From assembly GCA_964396895.1 (NCBI GenBank), contig CAYNGJ010000003.1, positions 1-64,000 on the forward strand: a stretch of 64,000 nucleotides of DNA. Direction: 5' to 3'. Positions within the stretch are counted from its first letter, which is position 1. Each line of letters opens with the position of its first letter. The position numbers were made by a program, and so were the translations under genes. The stretch comes from UBA2334 sp964396895 (GTDB taxonomy: Bacteria > Pseudomonadota > Gammaproteobacteria > Burkholderiales > Burkholderiaceae_C). The notes under the pieces were generated by a model. The model had not been told where the DNA came from and ran no database searches. It worked only from the letters and a program-made list of their open reading frames with translations. This document shows positions 33,564 to 41,562 of this stretch, piece after piece.

Positions 33564-34283
33564 TCAACCGGGGTCTGAAACCCCGTAGCGCTGGCGGTAA
33601 GCCAGCACGTTGGCGTAGTGGGCGGCGACACCGCTGTTGTCCTGACTGGTTTCCAGATATTGAAGCAAATCGGTCAGGCGGGCAATGGCGCACACCTGCA
33701 ACCCCAGTTGTCCGCGCACAAATTGCACGGCGCTGTGGGGCAGATCCACCAGTGCCCCGTTGGGCCCTGGGCCAGTGGCCATTTCCTGGCGATCCAACGC
33801 AATGGCCACGCCGTGGGCGGTGGCCCCTGCCGCTTGGATGAGTGCGATGGACTCGCGTGCGGCCGTGCCTGCGCTCATCACATCGTCCACGATCAGGACC
33901 CGTCCTTTCAGTGGTGCGCCCACCAAGGTGCCACCTTCGCCGTGGTCTTTGGCTTCCTTGCGGTTGTAGGCAAAGGGCACGTTGTGCCCTAGCCTGGCCA
34001 GCTCAATGGCCACGGCTGCACCCAGCGGAATGCCCTTGTAGGCGGGGCCAAAAATCATGTCGAAGGTCATGCCACTGGCCAGGATGCGCTGTGCATAAAA
34101 TTGGGCCAACTTGCCCAGCTTGGCACCGTCGTCAAACAGACCGGCATTGAAAAAATAGGGGCTCAGGCGGCCTGCCTTGGTTTTGAATTCGCCAAAACGC
34201 AGCACACCGGCGTTGACTGCAAACTCCACAAACGCTTGCGCCAGCGCATCGGCCGGGGCTTGGGCCTCGTTCTGTTCCACCAT
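33564..34283 (-). CDS. pyrE: Orotate phosphoribosyltransferase
   Basis: Makes OMP from orotate and PRPP in pyrimidine synthesis. The 239-residue protein shows the family start (FVEFAVNAGVLRFGEFKTKAG), the flexible-loop Lys region YNRKEAKDHGEGG and the PRPP-binding motif VLIVDDVMSAGTA. The ATG at 34283 is only 11 bp from the divergent TTG start of the exonuclease gene, so promoters of each must lie inside the other's coding region. Confidence 0.96.
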   Translation of the reverse strand: MVEQNEAQAPADALAQAFVEFAVNAGVLRFGEFKTKAGRLSPYFFNAGLFDDGAKLGKLAQFYAQRILASGMTFDMIFGPAYKGIPLGAAVAIELARLGHNVPFAYNRKEAKDHGEGGTLVGAPLKGRVLIVDDVMSAGTAARESIALIQAAGATAHGVAIALDRQEMATGPGPNGALVDLPHSAVQFVRGQLGLQVCAIARLTDLLQYLETSQDNSGVAAHYANVLAYRQRYGVSDPG

Positions 34284-34294
34284 GGGGAAATTCC

Positions 34295-35086
34295 TTGTTC
34301 AAACTGACCAGCCTCAATCTCAACGGCATTCGCTCGGCCTCCAGCAAGGGGCTGGAAGACTGGCTGGCCACCAGTCAACCGGATTGTATTTGTGTGCAGG
34401 AGCTCAAAGCCCAGGCCCCTGACCTGGCCGGGCGCTTTGAGACGCTGGCGGGTCTGGCGGGGCATTTCCAGTTTGCCGAAAAGAAGGGCTACTCGGGCGT
34501 GGGCATTTACAGCCGCCACGAGCCCAGCGAGGTGGTGGTGGGTTTTGACGGGGGGGAGTTCGATGCGGAAGGCCGTTGTGTGGAGTTGCGTTTTGACACC
34601 CCTGCGCGCAAGCTGTCTGTGCTCAGTTGCTACTTTCCCAGTGGCTCGTCGGGCGAAGAGCGCCAAGCCGCCAAGTTCCGCTTTTTGGCGGTGTTTTATC
34701 CCCACCTGATGGCGCTGAAGTCCGGGCGTGAGCTGATTCTGTGCGGGGATTTGAACATTGCCCACCAGGAAAAAGACCTGAAAAATTGGCGCAGCAACCA
34801 GAAAAACAGTGGTTTTTTGCCCGAAGAGCGCGCCTGGATGACCCGCGTGCTCGGCGATGGTGGCATGGTGGATGTTTACCGCCAACTGCAGCCCGACACC
34901 ACCGCAGAGTGCTACACCTGGTGGAGCAATCGGGGTCAAGCCTGGGCCAACAACGTGGGGTGGCGACTGGATTACCACTTGGCCACGCCCGCGTTGGCTG
35001 CCAAGGCGCGGGCGGAGTCGGTGCACAAGTCCTCGCGCTTCAGCGACCATGCGCCGCTGACCATTGAGTACGACGTCGCGCTGTGA
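34295..35086 (+). CDS. xthA: Exodeoxyribonuclease III (AP endonuclease)
   Basis: A magnesium-dependent AP endonuclease and 3' exonuclease for base excision repair. The 263 residues start with TTG at 34295 (MFKLTSLNLNGIRSA), with GGGGA seven bases upstream. Catalytic landmarks: the Asn in LNLNGIRS, Glu in VQELKAQ, the GDLNIAHQEKDL motif and the C-terminal FSDHAPLTIEYD. No closer ATG start fits. Confidence 0.93.
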   Translation: MFKLTSLNLNGIRSASSKGLEDWLATSQPDCICVQELKAQAPDLAGRFETLAGLAGHFQFAEKKGYSGVGIYSRHEPSEVVVGFDGGEFDAEGRCVELRFDTPARKLSVLSCYFPSGSSGEERQAAKFRFLAVFYPHLMALKSGRELILCGDLNIAHQEKDLKNWRSNQKNSGFLPEERAWMTRVLGDGGMVDVYRQLQPDTTAECYTWWSNRGQAWANNVGWRLDYHLATPALAAKARAESVHKSSRFSDHAPLTIEYDVAL

Positions 35087-35121
35087 CCCTGCCCATCGGC
35101 CAGCGAACAAGGAGGTTGACC

Positions 35122-35577
35122 ATGAAACAACGCCAATGGCGGTTTTCCGCTGTCAGTGCCCTGTTGGGGAGGTCCGCCTGTGCCGTGCTGCTGGGCGTGT
35201 TGGTCTTGGGGGGCTGCCGAGACAAACAGGCCTTGCCCGCGCAGGGCTGGTTCCTGGAAAAAACCGGTGCCACCACGGCTCAGTTGATCTACACCAGCCC
35301 CAGCGGTCAGCGAGAGGTGTGGGCGGGTGACCTGAAGGACGACTCCCCCCAGGCCGCCGTGCTCAACCCGTTGCCCCCGGGCCAGAACAATGGCTTGTTC
35401 CGTTGGTCACGTCCGGGTTGCGGGGAGTTGTCGTTCGTGTTGGCTGGCGATGGCCTGAAGTGCATTTCTTGCATGCAGCCCATTGCCTTTGTGCCCTACA
35501 CCGCCAGTTGCCCGGTGGACCTGCAGCGCTTGCCCGTGCAGGGTTGGACGGCGCTGGGGCTGGTGCGCCCGGAGTGA
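35122..35577 (+). CDS. Hypothetical lipoprotein
   Basis: A 151-residue protein not assigned to a family. ATG at 35122 has a strong AAGGAGG upstream; an earlier in-frame ATG overlaps the end of the exonuclease gene and is less likely. Signal peptide with lipobox LVLGGC (Cys about residue 31), then a small mature domain containing four Cys near the C-terminus (RPGCGELS, LKCISCMQP, TASCPVD), perhaps two disulfides. Located 35 nt after xthA, maybe co-transcribed. Confidence 0.78.
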   Translation: MKQRQWRFSAVSALLGRSACAVLLGVLVLGGCRDKQALPAQGWFLEKTGATTAQLIYTSPSGQREVWAGDLKDDSPQAAVLNPLPPGQNNGLFRWSRPGCGELSFVLAGDGLKCISCMQPIAFVPYTASCPVDLQRLPVQGWTALGLVRPE

Positions 35578-35669
35578 CCGTGGCCGCCCGTCGGTGAACG
35601 GTGAGCCGCCGGGCGCGACAATCCAAGGCCATCCCCACCGCACAGATTTTTTCGAACCCGTGTTTCGCC

Positions 35670-36308
35670 ATGCTTCAGTACCACACCATTCCTGTCACCG
35701 CCTTTGCCCAGAACTGCTCCCTTGTCTGGTGCGACCAGACGCTGGAGGCCGCCGTGATCGACCCCGGTGGCGATCTGGACAAGGTGCTGGCCGAAGTGGC
35801 CCACCGGGGCCTGAACTTGACGCAGATTTGGCTCACCCATGCCCACATCGACCACGCTGGGGGAACGGGCGAGCTGGCCAGGCGTTTGCAGCTGCCCATC
35901 GTGGGTCCGCACCCTGGGGACCAGTTCTGGATCGATGGCTTGCCCCAGCAAAGCCGCATGTTCGGGTTTCCGCCGGCTGAAATGTTCACCCCCACCCGCT
36001 GGCTGCACGACGGAGACACCGTGACCCTGGGGCAGAGCACCCTTCACGTGCGCCACTGCCCTGGCCACACGCCGGGGCATGTGGTGTTCCATTCGCCGGA
36101 GATCCAGCGCGTGTTTGTGGGGGATGTGTTGTTTGCCGGCAGCATTGGCCGGACCGACTTCCCGCAGGGCAACCACGCTCAGCTGATCACCAGCATCACC
36201 GAGCGGCTGTGGCCCATGGGCGACGAGACGGTGTTCATCCCCGGCCACGGCCCCGAAAGCAGCCTGGGCGAGGAACGGCGGTTCAACCCCTATGTGCGGG
36301 GCACCTGA
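35670..36308 (+). CDS. MBL-fold metallohydrolase (glyoxalase II / YcbL-like)
   Basis: A 212-residue metallo-beta-lactamase-fold hydrolase. The metal motif THAHIDHAGG (His57, His59, Asp61, His62) is complete; further ligands are His in CPGHTPGHVVF, Asp in VGDVLFAGSIGRTDF and the last His in IPGHGPESSLGEE. The short length and lack of a C-terminal helical domain resemble YcbL more than classical GloB, so a thioester hydrolase with broad specificity is likely. Convergent with the M48 protease, 10 bp apart. Confidence 0.9.
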   Translation: MLQYHTIPVTAFAQNCSLVWCDQTLEAAVIDPGGDLDKVLAEVAHRGLNLTQIWLTHAHIDHAGGTGELARRLQLPIVGPHPGDQFWIDGLPQQSRMFGFPPAEMFTPTRWLHDGDTVTLGQSTLHVRHCPGHTPGHVVFHSPEIQRVFVGDVLFAGSIGRTDFPQGNHAQLITSITERLWPMGDETVFIPGHGPESSLGEERRFNPYVRGT

Positions 36309-36318
36309 ACCCCGCTCA

Positions 36319-37257
36319 TCAGCCGCCGCGCTTGGCCTGTGTGTACAGGTTCATGACCTTGGGCACGTTGGCCTGCAAGGCCTCGATGCGGGCGGGGCCG
36401 GAGGGGTGTGTGGACAGGAAGTTGAGCCCCGGCCCCCCACTGCCGCCCGATACCTCAGTCATTTTTTGCCACAGTGACACGCTGGCCGATGGCTCGTAAG
36501 CCGCCCGTGCCGCCAGTTCCAGTCCCACCAGATCGGCCTCGGTTTCGTCCTCCCGGCTGAACTGCAAGGTCAGCAGTTTGGTGCCCAGGTTGGCGGCAAT
36601 GTCACCCAGGTCGCCCAGGCCCAGCAGCCGGGCGCCGATGGACAGCCCAAACCCCGTGGCCTGGGTTTTGGCCAAGCGTTCTCGGGCATGCTCGCGCAAG
36701 GCGTGGGCCATTTCGTGGCCCATGATCATGGCGGACTCGTCGGTGGACAGTTTCAGGTCGTTCAGGATGCCTGTGTAGAAGGCAATTTTTCCGCCCGGCA
36801 TGCAAAACGCGTTGATTTGTTTGCTGGCAATCAGGTTCACTTCCCAGCGCCAGTGTTTGGCGCGGTCATTCCAGGGCAAGGCATGGGGAATGAGGTGTTG
36901 CGCAATGGCGCGCAGCTGTTGCAGCTGGGGGTGGTTGTCGGGGGCCAAAGCCTTTTGTTGGCGGGCTTCGGTCAGCAGCTGGCGGTACTGGCTGTCGGCG
37001 GCTGCTTCCAGTTGGCCAGCGGGCACCAGTTTGCGCAGGCTGGAGGCTTTGCCCACCTCCACCTGGGCATGGGCTTGCGGCCAGCCGCCCAGGGTGGCCG
37101 TGGCCGCCCCCGCCGCCACCGTGTGCACAAACCCCCGTCTGCCTTGGCGCAGGGTGGCCGAGAGCGTGCGGCCAGTGTCGGACGACACCGGTGCGGGGTT
37201 GTCGACCAGGGGTTTGCGCGCATTGGCCAGGCGCATGGCATTGCAGAAGTAGCACAT
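36319..37257 (-). CDS. M48 family metalloprotease, periplasmic
   Basis: A zinc protease of the M48 family, kin to BepA/YcaL-type envelope quality-control proteases. Zinc motif HEMAH (181-185) and downstream Glu in DETEADLVGLEL are present. The N-terminal part has RRGFVHTVAAGAATATLGG ending PQAHAQ, which resembles a twin-arginine signal peptide preceded by an unusually long n-region with CYFC. I chose MCYFCNAM (37257); a Met within the divergent permease gene is also in frame. 312 residues; no TPR domain, so it is a short form. Confidence 0.85.
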   Translation of the reverse strand: MCYFCNAMRLANARKPLVDNPAPVSSDTGRTLSATLRQGRRGFVHTVAAGAATATLGGWPQAHAQVEVGKASSLRKLVPAGQLEAAADSQYRQLLTEARQQKALAPDNHPQLQQLRAIAQHLIPHALPWNDRAKHWRWEVNLIASKQINAFCMPGGKIAFYTGILNDLKLSTDESAMIMGHEMAHALREHARERLAKTQATGFGLSIGARLLGLGDLGDIAANLGTKLLTLQFSREDETEADLVGLELAARAAYEPSASVSLWQKMTEVSGGSGGPGLNFLSTHPSGPARIEALQANVPKVMNLYTQAKRGG

Positions 37258-37285
37258 TGGCAAAATGATAGACACAAAGGCCCCC

Positions 37286-38668
37286 ATGAACACACCTGTC
37301 CCCTCGCCCCACGCCGAATCCGTGCCATCTGACACACCTCGCCAGTCTTGGGGGCAGGTGTTGCGCAGTTACCTGGAGCCCGCCTCCCTGCGCATGTTCG
37401 CCCTGGGGTTTTCCGCAGGCCTGCCGCTGTTGTTGGTGTTGGGCACGCTGAGTTTTCGCTTGCGCGAGGCGGGGGTGGACCGTGCCACCATCGGCTACCT
37501 CAGCTGGGTGGGGCTGGCCTATGCCTTCAAGTGGTGCTGGGCACCGCTGGTGGACAGGTTGCCCATCCCCCTGTTGACCCGTGCCATGGGGCGTCGCCGC
37601 AGTTGGCTGCTGGTGTCGCAGTTGGCCATTGCGGCGGGCTTGGTGGGCATGGCGCTGGCCGACCCGCGCCAGACCCTGGGGCCGGTGGTGTGGTGCGCCT
37701 TGCTGGTGGCGTTTGCCTCGGCCACCCAGGACATTGCGCTGGATGCGTTTCGCATCGAGTCGGCCGACGCCCGCCACCAGGGTGTGCTGGCCGCCACCTA
37801 CCAGACGGGTTACCGCCTGGCCATGATCTGGGCGGGGGCCGGGGTGCTGTGGCTGTCGGCGCGGGCCGAGGTGCCGGTGGCCGTGGTGGGTGTGGCCACG
37901 GGGGCGCCGGGCGCGCTCTACCAGAACGCGGCCTGGCAGACCGCCTACTTGGTCATGGCCGCCTCCATGGCGCTGGGGGTGTTGACCGTGTTGTTGTCAC
38001 GCGAGCCGGTGCGGGCCGAGCTGCCCCCCGCGCGCAACGTGGCCGAGTGGTTGCGCACCGCACTGGTGGAGCCGTTTGCCGACTTCGTGCGCCGCCACCG
38101 TTGGCAGGCGGTGCTGATACTCGCGCTCATCGGCACCTACCGCATCAGCGACGTGGTCATGGGCATCATGGCCAACCCGTTTTATGTGGACATGGGCTAC
38201 ACCAAGGACGAAGTGGCCGCCGTGACCAAGGTGTACGGCGTCATCATGACGCTGGTGGGGGCGTTTGTGGGGGGGGCGCTCACGGTGCGCTTTGGCGTGC
38301 AGCGCATCCTCATGCTGGGGGCGGTGCTGTCGGCCCTGACCAACCTGCTGTTTGCCTGGCTGGCCGGACACGGGCACGACGTGACGGCGCTCATCGCCAT
38401 CATCTCCACCGACAACCTGAGCGCGGGCATTGCCTCAGCGGCCTTCATTGCCTACCTGTCGGGACTGACCAACGTGCAGTATTCGGCCACGCAGTACGCC
38501 CTGTTCAGCTCCATGATGTTGCTGGCCCCCAAGTGGCTGGCGGGGTTTTCCGGCGTGGTGGTCGATGCGGTGGGCTACCCCAGATTTTTTGTGGGCACGG
38601 CGCTCTTGGGTTTGCCCGTGCTGCTGCTGGTTTGGATTTTGATGAAAAAAATGCCATCCAGCGCATGA
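37286..38668 (+). CDS. AmpG-like MFS permease (muropeptide or related)
   Basis: About 460 residues with 12 hydrophobic helices. The N-terminal part SLRMFALGFSAGLPLLLVLG and the loop DRLPIPLLTRAMGRRRSWLL are characteristic of the AmpG/PAT branch of the MFS, importing anhydro-muropeptides for wall recycling. Two ATGs are possible, 37265 and 37286; neither has a clear ribosome site, so the start is uncertain. The last seven codons and stop (KKMPSSA) coincide with copy D of the dispersed repeat, so the native C-terminus appears replaced by repeat sequence. Confidence 0.86.
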   Translation: MNTPVPSPHAESVPSDTPRQSWGQVLRSYLEPASLRMFALGFSAGLPLLLVLGTLSFRLREAGVDRATIGYLSWVGLAYAFKWCWAPLVDRLPIPLLTRAMGRRRSWLLVSQLAIAAGLVGMALADPRQTLGPVVWCALLVAFASATQDIALDAFRIESADARHQGVLAATYQTGYRLAMIWAGAGVLWLSARAEVPVAVVGVATGAPGALYQNAAWQTAYLVMAASMALGVLTVLLSREPVRAELPPARNVAEWLRTALVEPFADFVRRHRWQAVLILALIGTYRISDVVMGIMANPFYVDMGYTKDEVAAVTKVYGVIMTLVGAFVGGALTVRFGVQRILMLGAVLSALTNLLFAWLAGHGHDVTALIAIISTDNLSAGIASAAFIAYLSGLTNVQYSATQYALFSSMMLLAPKWLAGFSGVVVDAVGYPRFFVGTALLGLPVLLLVWILMKKMPSSA

Positions 38669-38691
38669 TATTGTTGATATTTAAGCTATGA
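38644..38691 (-). repeat. Dispersed AT-rich repeat, copy D
   Basis: Minus strand: CATAGCTTAAATATC, then GCGCTGGATGGCATTTTTTT. It overlaps the final codons of the permease gene. Confidence 0.65.
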
Positions 38692-38832
38692 AGTTGATAT
38701 TTATAAAACTTTACGGCACCGACACACCCGCGTGTGGCGCCTGGCCGACACTGGGGCATGCCTGTGGCCACTGCATCCCCCTTCCCGTTTCCCACCCTTG
38801 CGCCACGCCCTGACACGCGTGGCCCGTTGACC

Positions 38833-39561
38833 ATGACCTTGCCCCTGTTGATGATCGAAGACGACGTGCGGCTGGCCCGCATGGTGGTGGAGTACCTGGG
38901 CCAATCGGGTTACGACGTGGCCCATGCGCCCGACGCCACCCAAGGCCTGGCCATGCTGCAAAGCAGCACGGGTGGTTTGCCCGCACTCGTCATCCTCGAC
39001 CTCATGTTGCCCGACCTCGATGGTCTGGAGGTGTGCCGCCGTGTCCGTGCGTTGCCCGGTGAGGCGGGGCGTGTGCCCTTGCTCATGCTCACCGCCAAGG
39101 GCGATCCCATGGACCGCATCATTGGCTTGGAAATGGGGGCAGACGACTACCTCCCCAAGCCCTTTGAGCCCCGCGAGCTGCTGGCCCGCATCCGCGCCGT
39201 GTTGCGCCGCCATGGCGACGGACAGGCCCCCCCATCACCGACCCAAGGCCAGCCGCCGCTGCGGTTTGGTTCACTGGAGATTGACCGCGATGCCCGCGCC
39301 GTCAGCGTGGGCGGGCAAGCCTGTGACCTCACTTCCTACCAGTTTGATCTGCTGGTGGCCATGGCCGAGCGCGCCGGTCGCGTGCTGACGCGCGACCAGA
39401 TCATGGAAGCGGTGCGGGGGCGCGAGCTGGAAGCGTTTGACCGCTCCATTGACGTGCACGTGGGCCGCATCCGCAATGCCATCGAGGCCGACAGCAAAAA
39501 TCCACGCCGCATCCTCACCGTGCGCGGCGTGGGCTATGTGTTTGCCAAGCAGCAGGACTGA
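38833..39561 (+). CDS. OmpR-family response regulator (RstA-like)
   Basis: A 242-residue two-domain transcription factor. Receiver residues: acidic pair Glu9-Asp10-Asp11, phospho-acceptor Asp56 (VILDLMLPDLDG), the switch Thr in LMLTAKG and Lys in PKPFEP. The winged-helix DNA-binding domain follows from about residue 140 and ends VRGVGYVFAKQ. ATG at 38833 follows the GTTGACC stretch; upstream in-frame codons are not credible. The histidine kinase gene starts 4 nt after the stop. Confidence 0.94.
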   Translation: MTLPLLMIEDDVRLARMVVEYLGQSGYDVAHAPDATQGLAMLQSSTGGLPALVILDLMLPDLDGLEVCRRVRALPGEAGRVPLLMLTAKGDPMDRIIGLEMGADDYLPKPFEPRELLARIRAVLRRHGDGQAPPSPTQGQPPLRFGSLEIDRDARAVSVGGQACDLTSYQFDLLVAMAERAGRVLTRDQIMEAVRGRELEAFDRSIDVHVGRIRNAIEADSKNPRRILTVRGVGYVFAKQQD

Positions 39562-39565
39562 GGCC

Positions 39566-40798
39566 ATGCGGCAGTGGCTCACCCAGCGCTTGTACCTGCG
39601 CATCTGGTTGGCGGTGGTGTTGGCCATCACCTTGCTGGCGCTGTTGGCGGGGTGGCTTTGGCGCATGGACATGGAGCGCGAACGGGCCGAGCGCCCCGGT
39701 CGTGAAATCGTGGTGCGCAACGCCCAGGGCGAGGTGTTGGGCCAGGCCCCGGCACGGCCCTTGCGCATGGGCGGTCACGGGCCCGTGGAGTTCCAGGTCA
39801 CCATGAACGACGGCCAGACCCTGTACGTCCAGCTGCCCCGTCCCAACCGGCCACCGGGCCAGCGGCCCGCAGAATGGCGACCACCCACGCTGGGGTTTGC
39901 CAGCCTGCTGGCGCTGGTGGCACTGGCGGTGGCGTTGGGCACCTACCCTGTGGTGCGCTGGCTGACCAAACGCCTGGAAGCCCTGCAGCAAGGCGTGGAG
40001 CGCTGGGGGCAGGGCGACCTGTCCATTCGATTGCCCGTGCAGGGGCAGGACGAAGTGGCGTTTTTGGCGCAACGTTTCAACGTGGCGGCCGAGCGTGTGC
40101 AGGCCTTGCTGCAATCCCACAAGGCGCTGCTGGCCAATGCTTCGCACGAACTGCGCTCGCCACTGGCCCGCATCCGCATGGGGCTGGAGTTGCTCGACAC
40201 GGCAGCGCCCACCCAGCGGGCAGCGCAACGCGCCGAAATTGCCCGCAACATCGCCGAACTGGACCAGCTGATCGACGAAATTTTGTTGGCCAGCCGCATG
40301 GACGCGGCCGATGCCCCGGTGTTGCACCTGGAATCCATCGACCTGACCGGGCTGGCCGCAGAGGAGTGCGCCCGCACCGGTGCCCAACTGCAGGTGCTGG
40401 CCCAACCTGAGTTGCGCGGCGACGCCAGGCTGATTCGCCGCTTGCTGCGCAACCTGCTGGAAAACGCGCGCCGCCATGGCGTGCGCGGGGCCAACGCTCA
40501 CAGGCCGCTGGGTGAGCCCCCCGATGTGGAGCTGATGCTGGACCAAGTTCAGCAACACGGAGTGGCCTGGGCGCAGATCACGGTGGACGACCGTGGGCCA
40601 GGCGTGCCCGAAACCATGCGCGAGCGGGTGTTTGAGCCCTTCTTCCGCCTTGCGGGGGCCAGCGAACGTGACGGCGGGGTGGGCCTGGGGTTGGCGCTGG
40701 TCCGCACCATTGCGCGCCAGCACGGCGGCGACGTGCGTTGCGAAGCCCGCCCTGGCGGGGGCGCGCGGTTTGTGGTGAGCCTGCCACTGGGGGTGTAA
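39566..40798 (+). CDS. Sensor histidine kinase (RstB-like)
   Basis: The partner kinase, 410 residues. Two membrane helices (about 12-31 and 110-127) enclose a short periplasmic sensor of roughly 75 residues rich in Pro and Arg, followed by HAMP, the dimerisation box with His194 (NASHELRSPLARIRM), and an ATPase domain with N box LLRNLLENARRHG, G1 VDDRGPGVPE and G2 GGVGLGLALV. Co-transcribed with the response regulator. The signal is unknown. Confidence 0.94.
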   Translation: MRQWLTQRLYLRIWLAVVLAITLLALLAGWLWRMDMERERAERPGREIVVRNAQGEVLGQAPARPLRMGGHGPVEFQVTMNDGQTLYVQLPRPNRPPGQRPAEWRPPTLGFASLLALVALAVALGTYPVVRWLTKRLEALQQGVERWGQGDLSIRLPVQGQDEVAFLAQRFNVAAERVQALLQSHKALLANASHELRSPLARIRMGLELLDTAAPTQRAAQRAEIARNIAELDQLIDEILLASRMDAADAPVLHLESIDLTGLAAEECARTGAQLQVLAQPELRGDARLIRRLLRNLLENARRHGVRGANAHRPLGEPPDVELMLDQVQQHGVAWAQITVDDRGPGVPETMRERVFEPFFRLAGASERDGGVGLGLALVRTIARQHGGDVRCEARPGGGARFVVSLPLGV

Positions 40799-41094
40799 TT
40801 AGTATGCAGGTCAGCCAAAATTGTGGTTGGCTCCCCCAAATGGGGGATGTTCAAGCCATTTGCGGCGGCGCACAATTCAACCCGTTGCTGTCACAACTCT
40901 CCAAGGTTGAAAAGAACAAGCGGCTGAATCAGGCCACTGATCGCCGAGAACGGTCCCAACGATGTCCCCTCAAAAGGACTTTCAAAGCCACCTTCGGGTG
41001 GCTTTTTTTTCGCCATGGCAGGGCGCGGAAAACCCTTGGCCCCAATGGGCTGGCTGCACCATGGCAAGATGGTTTTTTTGCCCGGACTGCCCAC
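40799..41094 (+). other. Non-coding spacer with hairpins, possible small RNA
   Basis: No credible protein gene. AGCCAA/TTGGCT at about 40814-40832 and CCCCC-AAAT-GGGGG at 40832-40846 form small hairpins, and the stretch ends in a strong terminator at 40984-41010. This could be the 3' untranslated region of the kinase operon or an independent RNA of about 200 nt. No promoter could be assigned with confidence. Confidence 0.35.
40984..41010 (+). terminator. Intrinsic terminator with TTCG tetraloop
   Basis: AAAGCCACC, loop TTCG, GGTGGCTTT, then further T to 41010: a 9-bp stem with a stable tetraloop and a long T tail. It lies 185 nt after the kinase stop and about 85 nt before the CopD-like gene. 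Confidence 0.93.
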
Positions 41095-41562
41095 ATGTTC
41101 TACAACCTGCTCAAACTGACCCACGTCTTGTCCATTCTGGTCTGGGTGGGCGGCATGGTGTTTGCCCATTATTTCCTTCGCCCCGCCGTGGCCAGCCTGG
41201 AGCCACCGGCGCGCCTGCGCCTGATGCACGACGTGCTGGGGCGGTTCTTCAAGGTGGTGTTGGCGCTGTCATCTTTGGCGGTGATCACCGGCGTGTGGAT
41301 GATTGGCCGTGTCGCCAAGGACACGGTGCAAAGCGGTGGGGCTTTTCACATGCCTCTGTCCTGGACCCTCATGGCCACTTTGGGGCTCTTGATGTGGGCC
41401 ATTTTTGGTCACATCCGGTTTGCGCTTTACAAGCGGTTTTCCCGCGCTGTGGCGGTGGCCGAGTGGCCCCAGGCCGCCACCTCACTGGCCAGCATTCGCC
41501 TGTGGGTCAGCATCAACCTCGCGCTGGGCCTGCTCACCGTTGCCGTGGCGCTGCTCGGCTGA
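41095..41562 (+). CDS. CopD-like integral membrane protein
   Basis: A 155-residue protein with four hydrophobic helices, beginning MFYNLLKLTHVLSILVWVGG. The His in KLTHVLSILVWVGGM and a second in LMHDVLG resemble the CopD/UPF0093-type membrane family, whose members have been linked to copper or haem handling. The function is not proven. ATG at 41095 is chosen because the upstream open frame crosses the terminator. Its last 81 bp overlap the convergent ligase gene. Confidence 0.8.
   Translation: MFYNLLKLTHVLSILVWVGGMVFAHYFLRPAVASLEPPARLRLMHDVLGRFFKVVLALSSLAVITGVWMIGRVAKDTVQSGGAFHMPLSWTLMATLGLLMWAIFGHIRFALYKRFSRAVAVAEWPQAATSLASIRLWVSINLALGLLTVAVALLG

Noticed and set aside
37348..38691. 447-codon open frame overlapping the AmpG-like permease in another frame
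   Set aside because: Gly/His/Arg-rich without helices, whereas the overlapped frame encodes a 12-helix permease.
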